From Tabrizicola sp. TH137 (GTDB taxonomy: Bacteria; Pseudomonadota; Alphaproteobacteria; Rhodobacterales; Rhodobacteraceae), in NCBI RefSeq assembly GCF_002855575.1, contig NZ_PKRQ01000002.1:124001-188000 (forward strand): a DNA stretch of 64,000 nt. The letters run 5' to 3'. Positions 9,855 through 19,192 of this stretch are shown here, one piece after another; the stretch's first letter is position 1; the number at the start of each line of letters is the position of its first letter. The notes beneath the pieces were generated by a model. It saw only the letters and a program-made list of their open reading frames with translations, did no database searches and was not told the origin of the DNA. The position numbers and the translations under genes are program-made.

Positions 9855-10339
9855 AAGCGGAAGACCTGCCGGAGTTCGATCCGGAGCTCGATCTGGTTCT
9901 GGTGCGCGAGCTTGCCGCGCCGCGGGCGGTGATCTGGGACTGCTGGACCAAGCCCGAACATCTGGTCCACTGGTTCGTGCCGCGCCCGCATCGGGTGACG
10001 GCCTGCCATCTGGATCTGCGCGTGGGCGGGGCCTGCAACACGACCTTCGATGTGGAAGGGAATGTGATGGAAAACCGGGGCGTCTATCTGGAAGTGGTCC
10101 CGCAGGAGCGGCTGGTCTTCACCGATACCTATACCGAGGGGTGGAAACCGGCGGCGGAGCCTTTCATGACCGCCATCGTGACCTTCGAGGATCTGGGCGG
10201 CGGGCGGACGCGCTATACCGCCGTGGCGCGGCACCGGAATGCCGAGACGGCGAAGACCCATGCCGAGATGGGCTTTCAGGAGGGCTGGGGGACGGTGGCG
10301 ACGCAACTGGAGGCCTATGCGCAGGGCCTCGCGCGATGA
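9851..10339 (+). CDS. SRPBCC (AHSA1-like) domain protein
   Basis: A 162-residue START-fold protein of the AHSA1/activator-of-Hsp90 type, likely binding a small hydrophobic ligand. The family start VRELAAPRAVIWDCWTKPEH and the segments LVHWFVP and FTDTYTEGW are typical. It is translationally coupled to both neighbours by 4-nt overlaps, forming arsR-SRPBCC-SRPBCC. The role may be detoxification or ligand sensing, but no substrate can be inferred. Confidence 0.85.
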   Translation: MKAEDLPEFDPELDLVLVRELAAPRAVIWDCWTKPEHLVHWFVPRPHRVTACHLDLRVGGACNTTFDVEGNVMENRGVYLEVVPQERLVFTDTYTEGWKPAAEPFMTAIVTFEDLGGGRTRYTAVARHRNAETAKTHAEMGFQEGWGTVATQLEAYAQGLAR

Positions 10340-11205
10340 GCGGTTTCGCCACGCTGAGCTTTTCCCGGTCGGTCGCGGCGCCGGCCGGGACGCTCTGGCA
10401 GGGCTGGACGGCCCCTGCGGCGCGGGCGCTCTGGGCGGCCCCGTCGCCGGAGGTGGTGGTGGAGTTTCTGGAGGCCGACAGCCGCGAAGGCGGGCGGGAA
10501 GTGTCGCTTTGTCATGTGACGGGCGAGGCGGATATCCGCTGCGAGGTGGGCTGGCTGGTGCTGGAACCGGGACGGCGCGCGGTGAATTCCGAGGTGATCT
10601 CGCGCGCGGGGGTGACGCTGTCGGCGGCGCTGGTGACGGCGGAGGTGGCGGCGGAGGGCGAGGGGGCGCGGATCGAGGTCACGGTGCAGCTTGCCGATCT
10701 GTCGGGGGGGATGGCGGCGGGCTATCGCGCGGGGTTCGATGCGGGGGTCGGGAATCTGGCGCAGGTGGCGGGGCGGATGATGGTGATCCGGCGCGTGATC
10801 GCCGCGCCGGTGGCGGCGGTCTGGGGGGCGTGGTGGAATGCCGAGAGCCTGCCGCGCTGGTGGGGGCCGGAGGGGTTTTCCTGCCGCACGGCGCGGATCG
10901 ACCTGCGGGCGGGGGGCGAGTGGGTCTTCGACATGATCGGGCCGGACGGGACGGTCTGGCCGAACCATCACCGCTATGGCGCGGTGCTGCCGGGGTCGCG
11001 GATCGACTATGCGCTGCATGCGGGGGAGGGCGGGCCGAAACATGCCGACGCCTGGGCGATGTTCGCGCCGGTGGAGGGCGGGACGGAGGTCACGCTGGGG
11101 ATGGTGTTCGATACGGTCGAGGCCTGGCAGGGGGCGAAGGGTTTCGGGGCCGAGGCGCTGGGCTTGCAGACGCTGGGGAAGCTGGCGGTGGTGGTGGCTG
11201 GGTAG
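10336..11205 (+). CDS. Tandem SRPBCC-domain protein
   Basis: A 289-residue protein with two SRPBCC units. The first (about 5-135) is divergent: FSRSVAAPAGTLWQGWTAP then a truncated-looking core. The second (about 152-285) is canonical: IRRVIAAPVAAVWGAWWNAE, LPRWWGPEGF, GGEWVFDMIGPDG. This suggests duplication or fusion with decay of the first copy. It is the last gene of the arsR operon. Its TAG stop lies inside the first REP palindrome. Confidence 0.82.
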   Translation: MSGFATLSFSRSVAAPAGTLWQGWTAPAARALWAAPSPEVVVEFLEADSREGGREVSLCHVTGEADIRCEVGWLVLEPGRRAVNSEVISRAGVTLSAALVTAEVAAEGEGARIEVTVQLADLSGGMAAGYRAGFDAGVGNLAQVAGRMMVIRRVIAAPVAAVWGAWWNAESLPRWWGPEGFSCRTARIDLRAGGEWVFDMIGPDGTVWPNHHRYGAVLPGSRIDYALHAGEGGPKHADAWAMFAPVEGGTEVTLGMVFDTVEAWQGAKGFGAEALGLQTLGKLAVVVAG

Positions 11206-11275
11206 GATGGGCAGGATTGCCCATCCTACTGTTGAAAGGTCGGTCGGGTAGGATGGGCGGTATCGCCCATCCTAC
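11202..11275. repeat. Pair of REP palindromes
   Basis: Two perfect 11-bp inverted repeats GTAGGATGGGC/GCCCATCCTAC (11202-11229, loop AGGATT; 11248-11275, loop GGTATC) are separated by 18 nt. They flank the 3' end of the adjacent RAYT gene. This is the arrangement of a REP pair next to its transposase. Confidence 0.9.
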
Positions 11276-11733
11276 GGATGCCGGATCGTCAGATAGGGCC
11301 AGTCGGCCGGATCGCGCACCAGCCCGTGGCGGACCGGGTCGGTCCGGCAATAGGCCACGGCCTCGGCCACCGCATCGGGCGAGCGCAGGGCATGTTCCCA
11401 GAACCGCCGCTGCCAGATGCCCGCCTCGCGCCTGCGGGCAAGGCTGGGGCGGACCGCGCTGCGGTCTCTGATGGCATGGCTGAAACGGCCCTTCATCCGC
11501 TGCCAGCGTTCGGAGAACTGCACGCTTCCCTCCGCCTCGGTCAGCACGACATGCAGATGGTCGGGCAGGATCACCACGGCCTGCACCGTGGCGGGGAAAT
11601 CGCGGAAGGCATCCCGCCAGGCGAGGCGCAGCAGGTCGATCCGGTCGGTCAGCAGGGAACTGCCCCGCGCCTCAAGGCAGAGGGTGAAGGCATAGGTCCC
11701 CCCGGGGAGGCGCAGGCGGCGATAGGCGGTCAT
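11272..11733 (-). CDS. REP-associated tyrosine transposase (RAYT)
   Basis: A 153-residue single-strand DNA transposase of the Y1/HUH class that nicks at REP hairpins. The metal-binding HUH motif is H59-L-H61 (in VVILPDHLHVVL). WQRRFWEHALRS is the conserved RAYT segment, and Y128 in VAYCRTDPVRHGLV is the likely nucleophile. All key residues are present, so the gene looks intact. The start MTAYRRLRLPGG was chosen because the family begins just before the first beta strand. The stop codon lies in the second REP palindrome. RAYTs are usually single-copy, domesticated-looking genes. Confidence 0.9.
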   Translation of the reverse strand: MTAYRRLRLPGGTYAFTLCLEARGSSLLTDRIDLLRLAWRDAFRDFPATVQAVVILPDHLHVVLTEAEGSVQFSERWQRMKGRFSHAIRDRSAVRPSLARRREAGIWQRRFWEHALRSPDAVAEAVAYCRTDPVRHGLVRDPADWPYLTIRHP

Positions 11734-11756
11734 CCCGCCAGGCTCGCAGGTCGGGG

Positions 11757-11933
11757 TTAAGGCTTTCTTTCCGCCGTCTGGCCCGCGCCGGATTTCCGCT
11801 CGGCCCGGCAGCGGTCGGAGCAATAGCGCACCTCGTCCCAGACCTTTTCCCATTTCTTCCGCCAGGCGAAGGGCCGCCCGCAGGTGGCGCAGGTCTTTTC
11901 GGGCAGATCGCCCTTCTTGCGCATCTTCGCCAT
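11757..11933 (-). CDS. DUF2256 small zinc-ribbon-like protein
   Basis: A 58-residue protein starting [20 protein letters not shown]. Four cysteines in CATC and CSDRC arrangements, with the [19 protein letters not shown] core, match the DUF2256 (COG4338) family. Its ATG overlaps the photolyase TGA (TGATG), so the two genes are translationally coupled. DUF2256 genes are often neighbours of cryptochrome/photolyase genes. The molecular role is unknown; it may bind zinc. Confidence 0.85.
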   Translation of the reverse strand: MAKMRKKGDLPEKTCATCGRPFAWRKKWEKVWDEVRYCSDRCRAERKSGAGQTAERKP

Positions 11934-13447
11934 CAGAGGTCGAGGCTCATCTGCGCCGCATCCGCGCGGCGGCGGGGCCGGGGGCTGCGGTCATTGACGA
12001 AGCGGGGATCGGCGCGGCTGGCATGGCGTTCGATCACCTCGGCCACCTCTTCGCGGAAGCCGCGTTCCTTGCGCAGGCCCCAGCAGGCCTCGCGCGCGGC
12101 GCGGGCGGCGGCGGCGACATCGACGATGGGTTCGGGGTAAAGCCGCCCCAGCACGGCGCGGGCGCCGGGCCATTTCCACGGCTCTTGCAGGAAGGGATCG
12201 GGGACGGCGGCCAGTTCCGGCACCCAGCGGCGGGTGAAGGCCCCGGTCGGGTCCTGGTCATGGCCCTGTTTCACGGGGTTGTAGATGCGGATCGTGTTGA
12301 TCCCCGTCACCCCCGCCTGCATCTGCACCTGCGGCCAGTGGATGCCCGGTTCATAATCGGTGAAGCGGCGGGCGAGCACCGCGCCCGTCGCCCGCCAGTC
12401 AAGCCAGAGGTGATAGGAGGCCACCGCCATCACCATGCTGCGCATCCGGAAATTCAGCCATCCTGTCGCGCGCAGATAGCGCATGCAGGCATCGAGGAAG
12501 GGCAGGCCGGTTTCCCCCGCCTCCCATGCCGCAAGGCGCGCGGCATCCGGGGCAAGGGGGCGGAGCTGATCGGCGGCGCGGTGGAGGGCGCGGATCTCGA
12601 TCCGCGGTTCGCTTTCCAGCTTCTGGATGAAATGGTCGCGCCAGGCCATGCGGGACTGGAACGAGGCCAGCGCGCCGGGCCAGCGCCCGCCGGGGCGTTC
12701 GGCGGCGCGGGCGGCGGCGGCCTGCACCACCTCGCGTGAGGAAAGCGTCCCCAGCGCCAGATGGGCCGACAGCCGCGAACAGGCGCGTTCGCCGGTGAGG
12801 GGCGAGGACATGGCCGCGCGATAGGGTTCGCCCCGTTGGGTGAGGAAACTGTCGAGAAGCGCCAGCCCGTGCTGGCGTCCCCCCGCCTGACGATGCGCGC
12901 AGGGGTCATCGGCCAGGCGCAGCGCGCGGGCCGAGGGAATCGCCCCAGGTTCCACCCCCGGCACGGCCCGCAGCGCCGCGGGCGCGGCGACCTGCGGGCC
13001 GCCCACGAATGCGTCACGCTGGCCGGCCCAGCCGTTGCGGCTGCCGAGGCGGCGGATGACGCCCTGCTGCGGCAATTCCTCCCAGATCACCCCCGCCCCG
13101 CGCGCCCATGCCGCCACGCGCCGGTCACGGGCATAGGTCCAGAGATTGCCCGTCTCTTCATGGCTGAGGATGCGGGCGATGTGGTGCTGGCGGCAGAGCC
13201 GGTCCAGCACCGAAACCGCCTCGCCCACCCGCAGGATCAGCGGCGCGCCCAGCGCCCCAAGACCCTCGCGCAGATCGGCCAGCGCCTCGGCGGTGAAGGC
13301 CCATTGGCGGGCGGAGGTGTCGGGCAGGTGCCAGTACTCCGGTTCCACGATGTAGAGCGGCATGACCGCCCCCAACCCCGCCGCGCGGGCGAGGGCGGGG
13401 TGGTCATGCGGGCGCAGGTCGCGCTTGAACCAGACGAGAACATTCAT
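11933..13447 (-). CDS. Photolyase/cryptochrome family protein
   Basis: A 504-residue FAD-binding flavoprotein, likely a blue-light DNA photolyase of the FAD-dependent type. The N-terminal alpha/beta antenna domain opens [18 protein letters not shown]. The C-terminal helical FAD domain includes [47 protein letters not shown] and [11 protein letters not shown], followed by [20 protein letters not shown]. Such sequence with [21 protein letters not shown] resembles the photolyase-like class usually coupled to DUF2256. Whether it repairs CPD or 6-4 lesions, or only signals, cannot be read here. Confidence 0.9.
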   Translation of the reverse strand: MNVLVWFKRDLRPHDHPALARAAGLGAVMPLYIVEPEYWHLPDTSARQWAFTAEALADLREGLGALGAPLILRVGEAVSVLDRLCRQHHIARILSHEETGNLWTYARDRRVAAWARGAGVIWEELPQQGVIRRLGSRNGWAGQRDAFVGGPQVAAPAALRAVPGVEPGAIPSARALRLADDPCAHRQAGGRQHGLALLDSFLTQRGEPYRAAMSSPLTGERACSRLSAHLALGTLSSREVVQAAAARAAERPGGRWPGALASFQSRMAWRDHFIQKLESEPRIEIRALHRAADQLRPLAPDAARLAAWEAGETGLPFLDACMRYLRATGWLNFRMRSMVMAVASYHLWLDWRATGAVLARRFTDYEPGIHWPQVQMQAGVTGINTIRIYNPVKQGHDQDPTGAFTRRWVPELAAVPDPFLQEPWKWPGARAVLGRLYPEPIVDVAAAARAAREACWGLRKERGFREEVAEVIERHASRADPRFVNDRSPRPRRRADAAQMSLDL

Positions 13448-13747
13448 GGAACATCAATCTAGCCATCGCGGGGGATTCGTAAAGCCCCGCCACGCGGCTC
13501 CGGGAGGCGGCCTCTGGGCTGCCCGGTCCCTGCACCCTGAGCGCCTCTTTCCTGTGCGGCGCGCGCCTTCCGCCAGGGCGGAGGGCGCGGCGCGGCTGCG
13601 GGCTGTGTCCTTTCGGACCCATCCTTTCGGATGGGTGGCCCCTATCCTTCGCCGGGGTTGCCACACATTGCTTCGCCATGGCACGGGATTACGGCATCCT
13701 GCCGATACATCCTGACGGAGGGGGACGTCTCCCCTGGGCCTTCATCC
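13448..13747. other. Gene-free region with two hairpins
   Basis: No convincing gene was seen. It holds a long GC-rich imperfect hairpin (13562-13589) and a perfect ACCCATCC-TTTC-GGATGGGT hairpin (13617-13636). The photolyase and sensor kinase genes are divergent across it, so it should carry both promoters. No clear -35/-10 pair was identified. Confidence 0.55.
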
Positions 13748-15832
13748 ATGAACCGTGCCGCCGAGACCGCCGCGAAAGGCCCGCCGCCGCTGAAGGCGTG
13801 GCTGTGGCGGTCCTATCTGCGGGCGGCGCTGGTGCCGCTTCTGCTGATCGAACTGACCTTCGTGGCGCTCTACTGGGGCACGAGCCGCGTCGTCTATGAC
13901 CGCAGCGCGGGCGCGATCACCGAGATTTCCACTGCCGCGCTGGGCGATGCGGCGCTGCGCGAGGCGGATGTGATCGCGCGGCGGCTGGAGACGATCGCGG
14001 CGCTGACCGGCGTCTATGCCGAGGAGACGGGGCGGGCGCTGGCCCTGCCTGCGCCCGAGGTGCCGGAGGCGGAACGGGCGAACCATGCCCTTTCGCCGGA
14101 GGGGGTGTTTCACAGCAAGACCGACCGGGGCGGATCGGCCGTCTTCGTCAGTGGGGTCGTGCCGGTCGGCCCGGTGCAGGAGGACAAGGTCTGGCGCACG
14201 CTGCGGCTGGACCCGGTGATGAAGTCGATCCGCGCTGCCGACCCGCTGATCGCGCAGCTTTACGTCAACACCTCGGATTCGCTGAACCGCATCTATCCGT
14301 GGTTTGACGTGCTGGCCATCTATCCGCCCCGGATGGATATCCCGAGCTACAATTTCTATTATGAGGCGGATGCCGTGCATAACCCCGGACGCGGGGTGGT
14401 CTGGACCGATGCCTATGTCGATCCGGCCGGGGCGGGCTGGATGGTTTCGGCCATCGCGCCGGTCTATGGCGCGGATGATCCGGACCGGCTGGATGCCGTG
14501 GTGGGGCTGGACATCACCACGAAGGCCATTGTCGATCAGGTGCTGGACATCGACTTCAAGGGCGATGGCTATGCGATCCTTGTCAGCCGCGACGGCACGA
14601 TCCTCGCCCTGCCGCCCGAGGCGGAGGGCGATCTGGGGGTGAGCGCGCTGCTGGAACACAGCTATGAGGAGGCGATCCTTCAGGACACGTTCAAGCCCGA
14701 CAGCTTCAACATCTATCGCCGGGCGGAACTGTTCGATCTGGCGCAGGCGCTGCAATCGGCGCCGGAGGGGGATGCGCGGGTCGATCTGGGCCGCCCGATG
14801 ATGGCGGCCTGGGCCACCATCGCGGGGCCGCAATGGAAGCTGATGGTGCTGACCAGCGAAGAGAGCCTGCTGGCCGCGGCGACCACGCTGCGCGATGAAC
14901 TGACCTTCGTCTCCTGGGCGATGCTGGGCATCCTGATCCTGTTCTACGGCATCTTCTTCCTGTTCCTCTGGCGGCGGTCCATCGCCATGTCGGCCCGCGT
15001 GGCGCAGCCTCTGGCCGAGATCGAGGGGAACATGGCGCGGATCACCGAAGGCGGCACGGTGGCGGCCGATCACCGCTATGGCGTGGCCGAATTGCAGGCG
15101 GTGGGCGATCACCTTGTGAACATGGGCACGCGGTTGCAGGCGGCCAATGCGGCCAAGGCGAATTTCCTGTCGGCCATGAGCCATGAATTGCGCACGCCGC
15201 TGAATGCGATCCTCGGTTTTTCCGAACTGTTGAAGAACGATCCCGCCCATCCTCTGCCGCCCGAGGCGGGGCGGCAGGTGCAGGCCATTTCGGATGCCGG
15301 CTGGCAATTGCTGCAACTGGTGGAAGGGGTGATCGAACTGAGCCGCATCGAACGCGGCGAGGTGCGCAACAACCGCCAGCCCATCCAGATCATCCCGCTG
15401 GCCCAGCAGGCGGTAGAGGCCGCGCGGCCCGGCCTGCGGTCGCATGACGTGACGCTGTCGGTGGAAATGCCGGAGACCCCGCTTCCCCAGGCGATGGCCG
15501 ATCCCGAGATCCTGCTGCGCATCCTGACGCATCTCGTGTCGAACGGGGTGAAGTACAACCGCGCCGGCGGGTCGGTGACCCTGTCCTTCCGGCAAGAGCC
15601 GGGGCGTCTGGCGATCCGGGTGCAGGATACGGGCATCGGCATCCCGCCCGACCGGCAGGCGCGGCTGTTCACGCCCTTTGACAGGCTGGGGCATGAGAAT
15701 GGCACAATCTCCGGCACTGGCATCGGGCTGGCGATCTGCCGCCGTCTGGCCGATCTGACGGGCAGCAGCATCAGCTATGAAAGCCATGAAGGGCAGGGCA
15801 GCACCTTCACCCTGCGGGTGCCGCTGGCCTGA
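13748..15832 (+). CDS. Membrane sensor histidine kinase with Cache-like domain
   Basis: A 694-residue kinase. Membrane segment 1 is at about 25-44, a large periplasmic double-Cache-like sensor at about 45-385, and membrane segment 2 at about 386-411. These are followed by a HAMP-like linker, HisKA with MSHELRTPLNAILGFSELL (phospho-acceptor His about 479), and a HATPase with DTGIGIPPD and GTGIGLAICRRLADL. The sensor ends with the GPQWKLMVLTSEESL-type stretch often seen before the second membrane helix. No response regulator is adjacent, so it is an orphan whose partner is unknown. The start was placed at MNRAAETAAKG, just before the first membrane segment; upstream in-frame codons run through a hairpin. 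Confidence 0.9.
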   Translation: MNRAAETAAKGPPPLKAWLWRSYLRAALVPLLLIELTFVALYWGTSRVVYDRSAGAITEISTAALGDAALREADVIARRLETIAALTGVYAEETGRALALPAPEVPEAERANHALSPEGVFHSKTDRGGSAVFVSGVVPVGPVQEDKVWRTLRLDPVMKSIRAADPLIAQLYVNTSDSLNRIYPWFDVLAIYPPRMDIPSYNFYYEADAVHNPGRGVVWTDAYVDPAGAGWMVSAIAPVYGADDPDRLDAVVGLDITTKAIVDQVLDIDFKGDGYAILVSRDGTILALPPEAEGDLGVSALLEHSYEEAILQDTFKPDSFNIYRRAELFDLAQALQSAPEGDARVDLGRPMMAAWATIAGPQWKLMVLTSEESLLAAATTLRDELTFVSWAMLGILILFYGIFFLFLWRRSIAMSARVAQPLAEIEGNMARITEGGTVAADHRYGVAELQAVGDHLVNMGTRLQAANAAKANFLSAMSHELRTPLNAILGFSELLKNDPAHPLPPEAGRQVQAISDAGWQLLQLVEGVIELSRIERGEVRNNRQPIQIIPLAQQAVEAARPGLRSHDVTLSVEMPETPLPQAMADPEILLRILTHLVSNGVKYNRAGGSVTLSFRQEPGRLAIRVQDTGIGIPPDRQARLFTPFDRLGHENGTISGTGIGLAICRRLADLTGSSISYESHEGQGSTFTLRVPLA

Positions 15833-15891
15833 GCGGGCCGCTTGCCTTCACGCGGCGCGGTCCATAGCTTTCCTGCCAAAGGAGTGCCCCC

Positions 15892-18450
15892 ATGACCGCC
15901 GAACCCCGCGCCATCCATCTGTCCGACTACCTGCCCTTCACGCATCGGGTGGAGGAGGTGGCGCTGGTCTTCCACCTTGCCCCAAGGGCCACGCGGGTGG
16001 CGGCCAGCTTGCGCCTTGCGCCCAATCCGGCGCGCCCCGGCCGGCATGGCCTGCGGCTGGATGGGGAAAACCTGCGGCTTCTGTCCCTGCGGCTGAACGG
16101 GGCGGCGCTGGACTGCGCGCCCGATGATACGGGGCTGACGATCCCCGCCGCGCTGCTGCCCGACGGGCCCTTCACGCTGGAAACCGAGGTGGAGATCGAC
16201 CCCGAGGGGAACACGGCGCTGGAAGGCCTTTACATGTCGCGCGGCATGTATTGCACGCAATGCGAGGCGGAGGGGTTCCGCAAGATCACCTTCTATCCCG
16301 ACCGGCCCGATGTGATGGCCCCGTTCCGGGTGCGGATCGAGTCCGATCTGCCGGTCCTTCTGTCCAACGGCAATCCGGCGGGGCAGGGCAAGGGATGGGC
16401 GGAATGGGTCGATCCCTGGCCGAAGCCCGCCTATCTTTTCGCGCTGGTGGCGGGGGAGCTTGTCGCCCATTCCGCGCCCTTCCGCACCGCATCCGGGCGG
16501 GATGTCGCGCTGAACATCTGGGTGCGTCCGGGCGATCAGGACCGCTGTGCCTATGCGATGGACAGTCTGATCCGGTCGATGCGCTGGGATGAAGAGGTCT
16601 ATGGCCGCGAATATGATCTGGACGTGTTCAACATCGTCGCCGTGGATGATTTCAACATGGGCGCGATGGAGAACAAGGGGCTGAACATCTTCAACTCCAA
16701 ATTCGTGCTGGCCAGCCCGGAAACCGCGACGGATGACGATTTCGCCCGGATCGAGGCGATCATCGCGCATGAGTACTTCCACAACTGGACGGGCAACCGC
16801 ATCACCTGCCGCGATTGGTTCCAGCTTTGCCTGAAAGAAGGGCTGACCGTTTTCCGCGATCAGCAGTTCAGCGGCGACATGCGGTCCCATGCGGTGAAGC
16901 GGATCGAGGATGTGCTTCTGCTGCGCGCGCGGCAGTTCCGCGAGGATGGCGGGCCGCTGGCGCATCCGGTGCGGCCCGACAGCTATGTCGAGATCAACAA
17001 TTTCTACACCGCGACCATCTATGAGAAGGGCGCCGAAGTCATCGGGATGCTGAAACGTCTGGTGGGGGAGGAGGGCTATGCCAAGGCGCTCGACCTCTAT
17101 TTCACCCGCCATGACGGGCAGGCGGCGACGATCGAGGATTGGCTGACGGTGTTTCAGGATGCCACGGGCCGCGATCTGACGCAGTTCAAGCGCTGGTACA
17201 CCGAGGCAGGGACGCCAAGGGTGAAGGTCTGGGAGGAATGGGATGGCGCGACCTATTCCCTGACCTTCGAGCAGGAGAACCCGCCCACGCCGGGGCAACC
17301 CGAGAAGGGCGCGAAGGTCATCCCGATTGCCGTGGGGTTGCTGAACCCCAATGGCGACGAGGTGCTGCCGACGACGATGCTGGAACTGACGGAAGGACGG
17401 CAGAGCTTCCGCTTTCCCGCCGCGACGCGACCCGTGCCGTCGATCCTGCGCGGCTTTTCCGCCCCCGTGGTGCTGGAGCGCGAGGTTTCCCCCGAGGAAC
17501 GCGCCTTCCTTCTGGCCCATGACACCGACCCTTTCAACAAATGGGAGGCGGGGCGGGCGCTGGCCAAGGACCTGCTGGCCCGGATGGTGACGGAGGGCGC
17601 GGCGCCGGGGCCGGACTGGCTGGATGCCATCGCCCGTGTGACCTTTGACGAAACGCTGGACCCTGCCTTCCGCGCGCTGGCGCTGCGCCTGCCGGGCGAG
17701 GATGACATGGCAGCGACGCTGCACGCTGCGGGCGTGGCGCCCGATCCCGCGCGGCTCTGGGCCGAACGCCGGCGGATGGCCGAGGCGCTGGCGCGCCGTC
17801 TTGGCCCGCAATTGCCGGGGCTGATCGAGACGCTGGCGGAGCCGGGGCCTTTCACGCCGGATGCACGGGCGGCGGGGCGGCGGGCCTTGCGGATCGCGGC
17901 ACTGAACCTTCTGACGCGCCTTGATGGCGGCAAGGCGGCGCGGGCCGCCTATGCGGCGGCCAACAACATGACGGAAGAGGTGGGGGCGCTGGTTGCGCTT
18001 CTCGACATCGGCGCGGGGCAGGAGGAATTGCGCCTCTTCGAGGCGCGCTGGGCCAAGGACCGCAACGTGATGGACAAGTGGTTCGCGCTCCAGATCGCCT
18101 ATGCCCATCCCGACCGGGCGGTCGCGGTGACGGAAGGCCTGACGCGGCACCCCGATTTCGACTGGAAGAACCCCAACCGGTTCCGGGCGGTGATCGGGGC
18201 GCTGTCGGCCAATCATGCCGGGTTCCACCACGCCTCGGGGGCGGGGTATCGGCTGGTGGCGGACTGGCTGCTGAAGCTTGATCCGTTGAACCCGCAGACG
18301 GCGGCGCGCATGTCCACCGCCTTTGACACCTGGCCGCGCTATGATGCCGACCGGCAGGGGATGGTGCAGGCGGAACTGGCGCGCATGGCAGCCGCGCCGG
18401 GCCTGAGCCGCGATCTGGGCGAGATGGTGGGGCGGATGCGGGGGGAGTGA
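15892..18450 (+). CDS. pepN: Aminopeptidase N (M1 family)
   Basis: A cytosolic zinc aminopeptidase that trims N-terminal residues from peptides. The 852 residues are normal for the bacterial PepN subfamily. The exopeptidase GAMEN motif is at about 257-261. The zinc site HEYFH is at 293-297, with the third ligand E316 in LKEGLTVF. The ATG is preceded by AAAGGAG. It is 59 nt downstream of the sensor kinase on the same strand but probably has an independent role. Confidence 0.97.
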   Translation: MTAEPRAIHLSDYLPFTHRVEEVALVFHLAPRATRVAASLRLAPNPARPGRHGLRLDGENLRLLSLRLNGAALDCAPDDTGLTIPAALLPDGPFTLETEVEIDPEGNTALEGLYMSRGMYCTQCEAEGFRKITFYPDRPDVMAPFRVRIESDLPVLLSNGNPAGQGKGWAEWVDPWPKPAYLFALVAGELVAHSAPFRTASGRDVALNIWVRPGDQDRCAYAMDSLIRSMRWDEEVYGREYDLDVFNIVAVDDFNMGAMENKGLNIFNSKFVLASPETATDDDFARIEAIIAHEYFHNWTGNRITCRDWFQLCLKEGLTVFRDQQFSGDMRSHAVKRIEDVLLLRARQFREDGGPLAHPVRPDSYVEINNFYTATIYEKGAEVIGMLKRLVGEEGYAKALDLYFTRHDGQAATIEDWLTVFQDATGRDLTQFKRWYTEAGTPRVKVWEEWDGATYSLTFEQENPPTPGQPEKGAKVIPIAVGLLNPNGDEVLPTTMLELTEGRQSFRFPAATRPVPSILRGFSAPVVLEREVSPEERAFLLAHDTDPFNKWEAGRALAKDLLARMVTEGAAPGPDWLDAIARVTFDETLDPAFRALALRLPGEDDMAATLHAAGVAPDPARLWAERRRMAEALARRLGPQLPGLIETLAEPGPFTPDARAAGRRALRIAALNLLTRLDGGKAARAAYAAANNMTEEVGALVALLDIGAGQEELRLFEARWAKDRNVMDKWFALQIAYAHPDRAVAVTEGLTRHPDFDWKNPNRFRAVIGALSANHAGFHHASGAGYRLVADWLLKLDPLNPQTAARMSTAFDTWPRYDADRQGMVQAELARMAAAPGLSRDLGEMVGRMRGE

Positions 18451-18532
18451 CCCGGTGCCGGGCATGATCGGGCACCTCCTGTAAAGCCCAACGCGCCCGG
18501 AAAGTGTCCGGTGCGCCTTGCGGGATAGGCCG

Positions 18533-19192
18533 TCAGCCCTTCGTCGAAACCGTGGTGCTCTGGCGCGGGGTGAAGAGGCCGCCGCCGTCCTGGACCTGGC
18601 AATAGGGCTGCGCCCGGGTCCATTCCGCCATGGCGGCGCGTTTTTCGGCGTCGCGGAAGGGCATCCAGTCGCGCCCGATGCCGCGATTGCCGCCGCCCAC
18701 CACCAGACCGTCGCGCGCCACGGCCTTGGCCATCATCTGCGCCGCGCATTCCAGGTTTTCCGAACCGTCCTTCAGTTCGGATACCGTATCGGCCTCGCAT
18801 TGGTGATAATCCGCCGAAACCGGCGAGATCTGCATGATGCCGATATAGCGCCCGCCACCGCCCGCGGCCTGCGGGTTCCAGGTGGATTCATAGCGCGCCA
18901 CGGCGGACATCAGTCCCGCCCAGAAGGCGCGGCGGTCGGTCAGCGAGGCTTCGGCATAGCCGGGGCACCAGCTCTGGACATCGGCGGGGACGGACGAGGC
19001 GAGAACCGTGTCATGCTGTGCCAGCGCCACCAGCGTATCCTGCGTCCATTCCCGCCCTTCGGGCCGCACATCCCATTGCATCGGCGGCATCTGGCCGCTG
19101 GTGGAGAGGCTGGTCTCGCCCTCGGGCTTGACGCAGGCGGTCAGCGTGACGGCAGCAAGGCACAGGGCCGGAAAGGCGTGACTCAGTCTCAT
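18533..19192 (-). CDS. Lytic-transglycosylase-like lipoprotein
   Basis: A 219-residue protein with a lipoprotein signal peptide (LAAVTLTAC, Cys20 lipid site). The core AVARYESTWNPQAAGGGGRYIGIMQIS resembles the SLT fold, with the catalytic Glu in RYES and the GIMQIS motif, so it may cleave peptidoglycan at the outer membrane or periplasmic face. Three later cysteines (CEAD, ECAA, PYCQ) could pair. Its stop converges with pepN 82 nt away. The enzymatic role is inferred from motifs only. Confidence 0.78.
   Translation of the reverse strand: MRLSHAFPALCLAAVTLTACVKPEGETSLSTSGQMPPMQWDVRPEGREWTQDTLVALAQHDTVLASSVPADVQSWCPGYAEASLTDRRAFWAGLMSAVARYESTWNPQAAGGGGRYIGIMQISPVSADYHQCEADTVSELKDGSENLECAAQMMAKAVARDGLVVGGGNRGIGRDWMPFRDAEKRAAMAEWTRAQPYCQVQDGGGLFTPRQSTTVSTKG

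Noticed and set aside
11272-11733. Insertion sequence of the IS200 type
   Set aside because: The transposase has RAYT features and REP palindromes. No IS200-type left and right ends with subterminal hairpins and no accessory TnpB gene were seen.
15775-18465. An 896-codon open frame on the minus strand
   Set aside because: It is antisense to pepN, whose zinc motif and length are normal.
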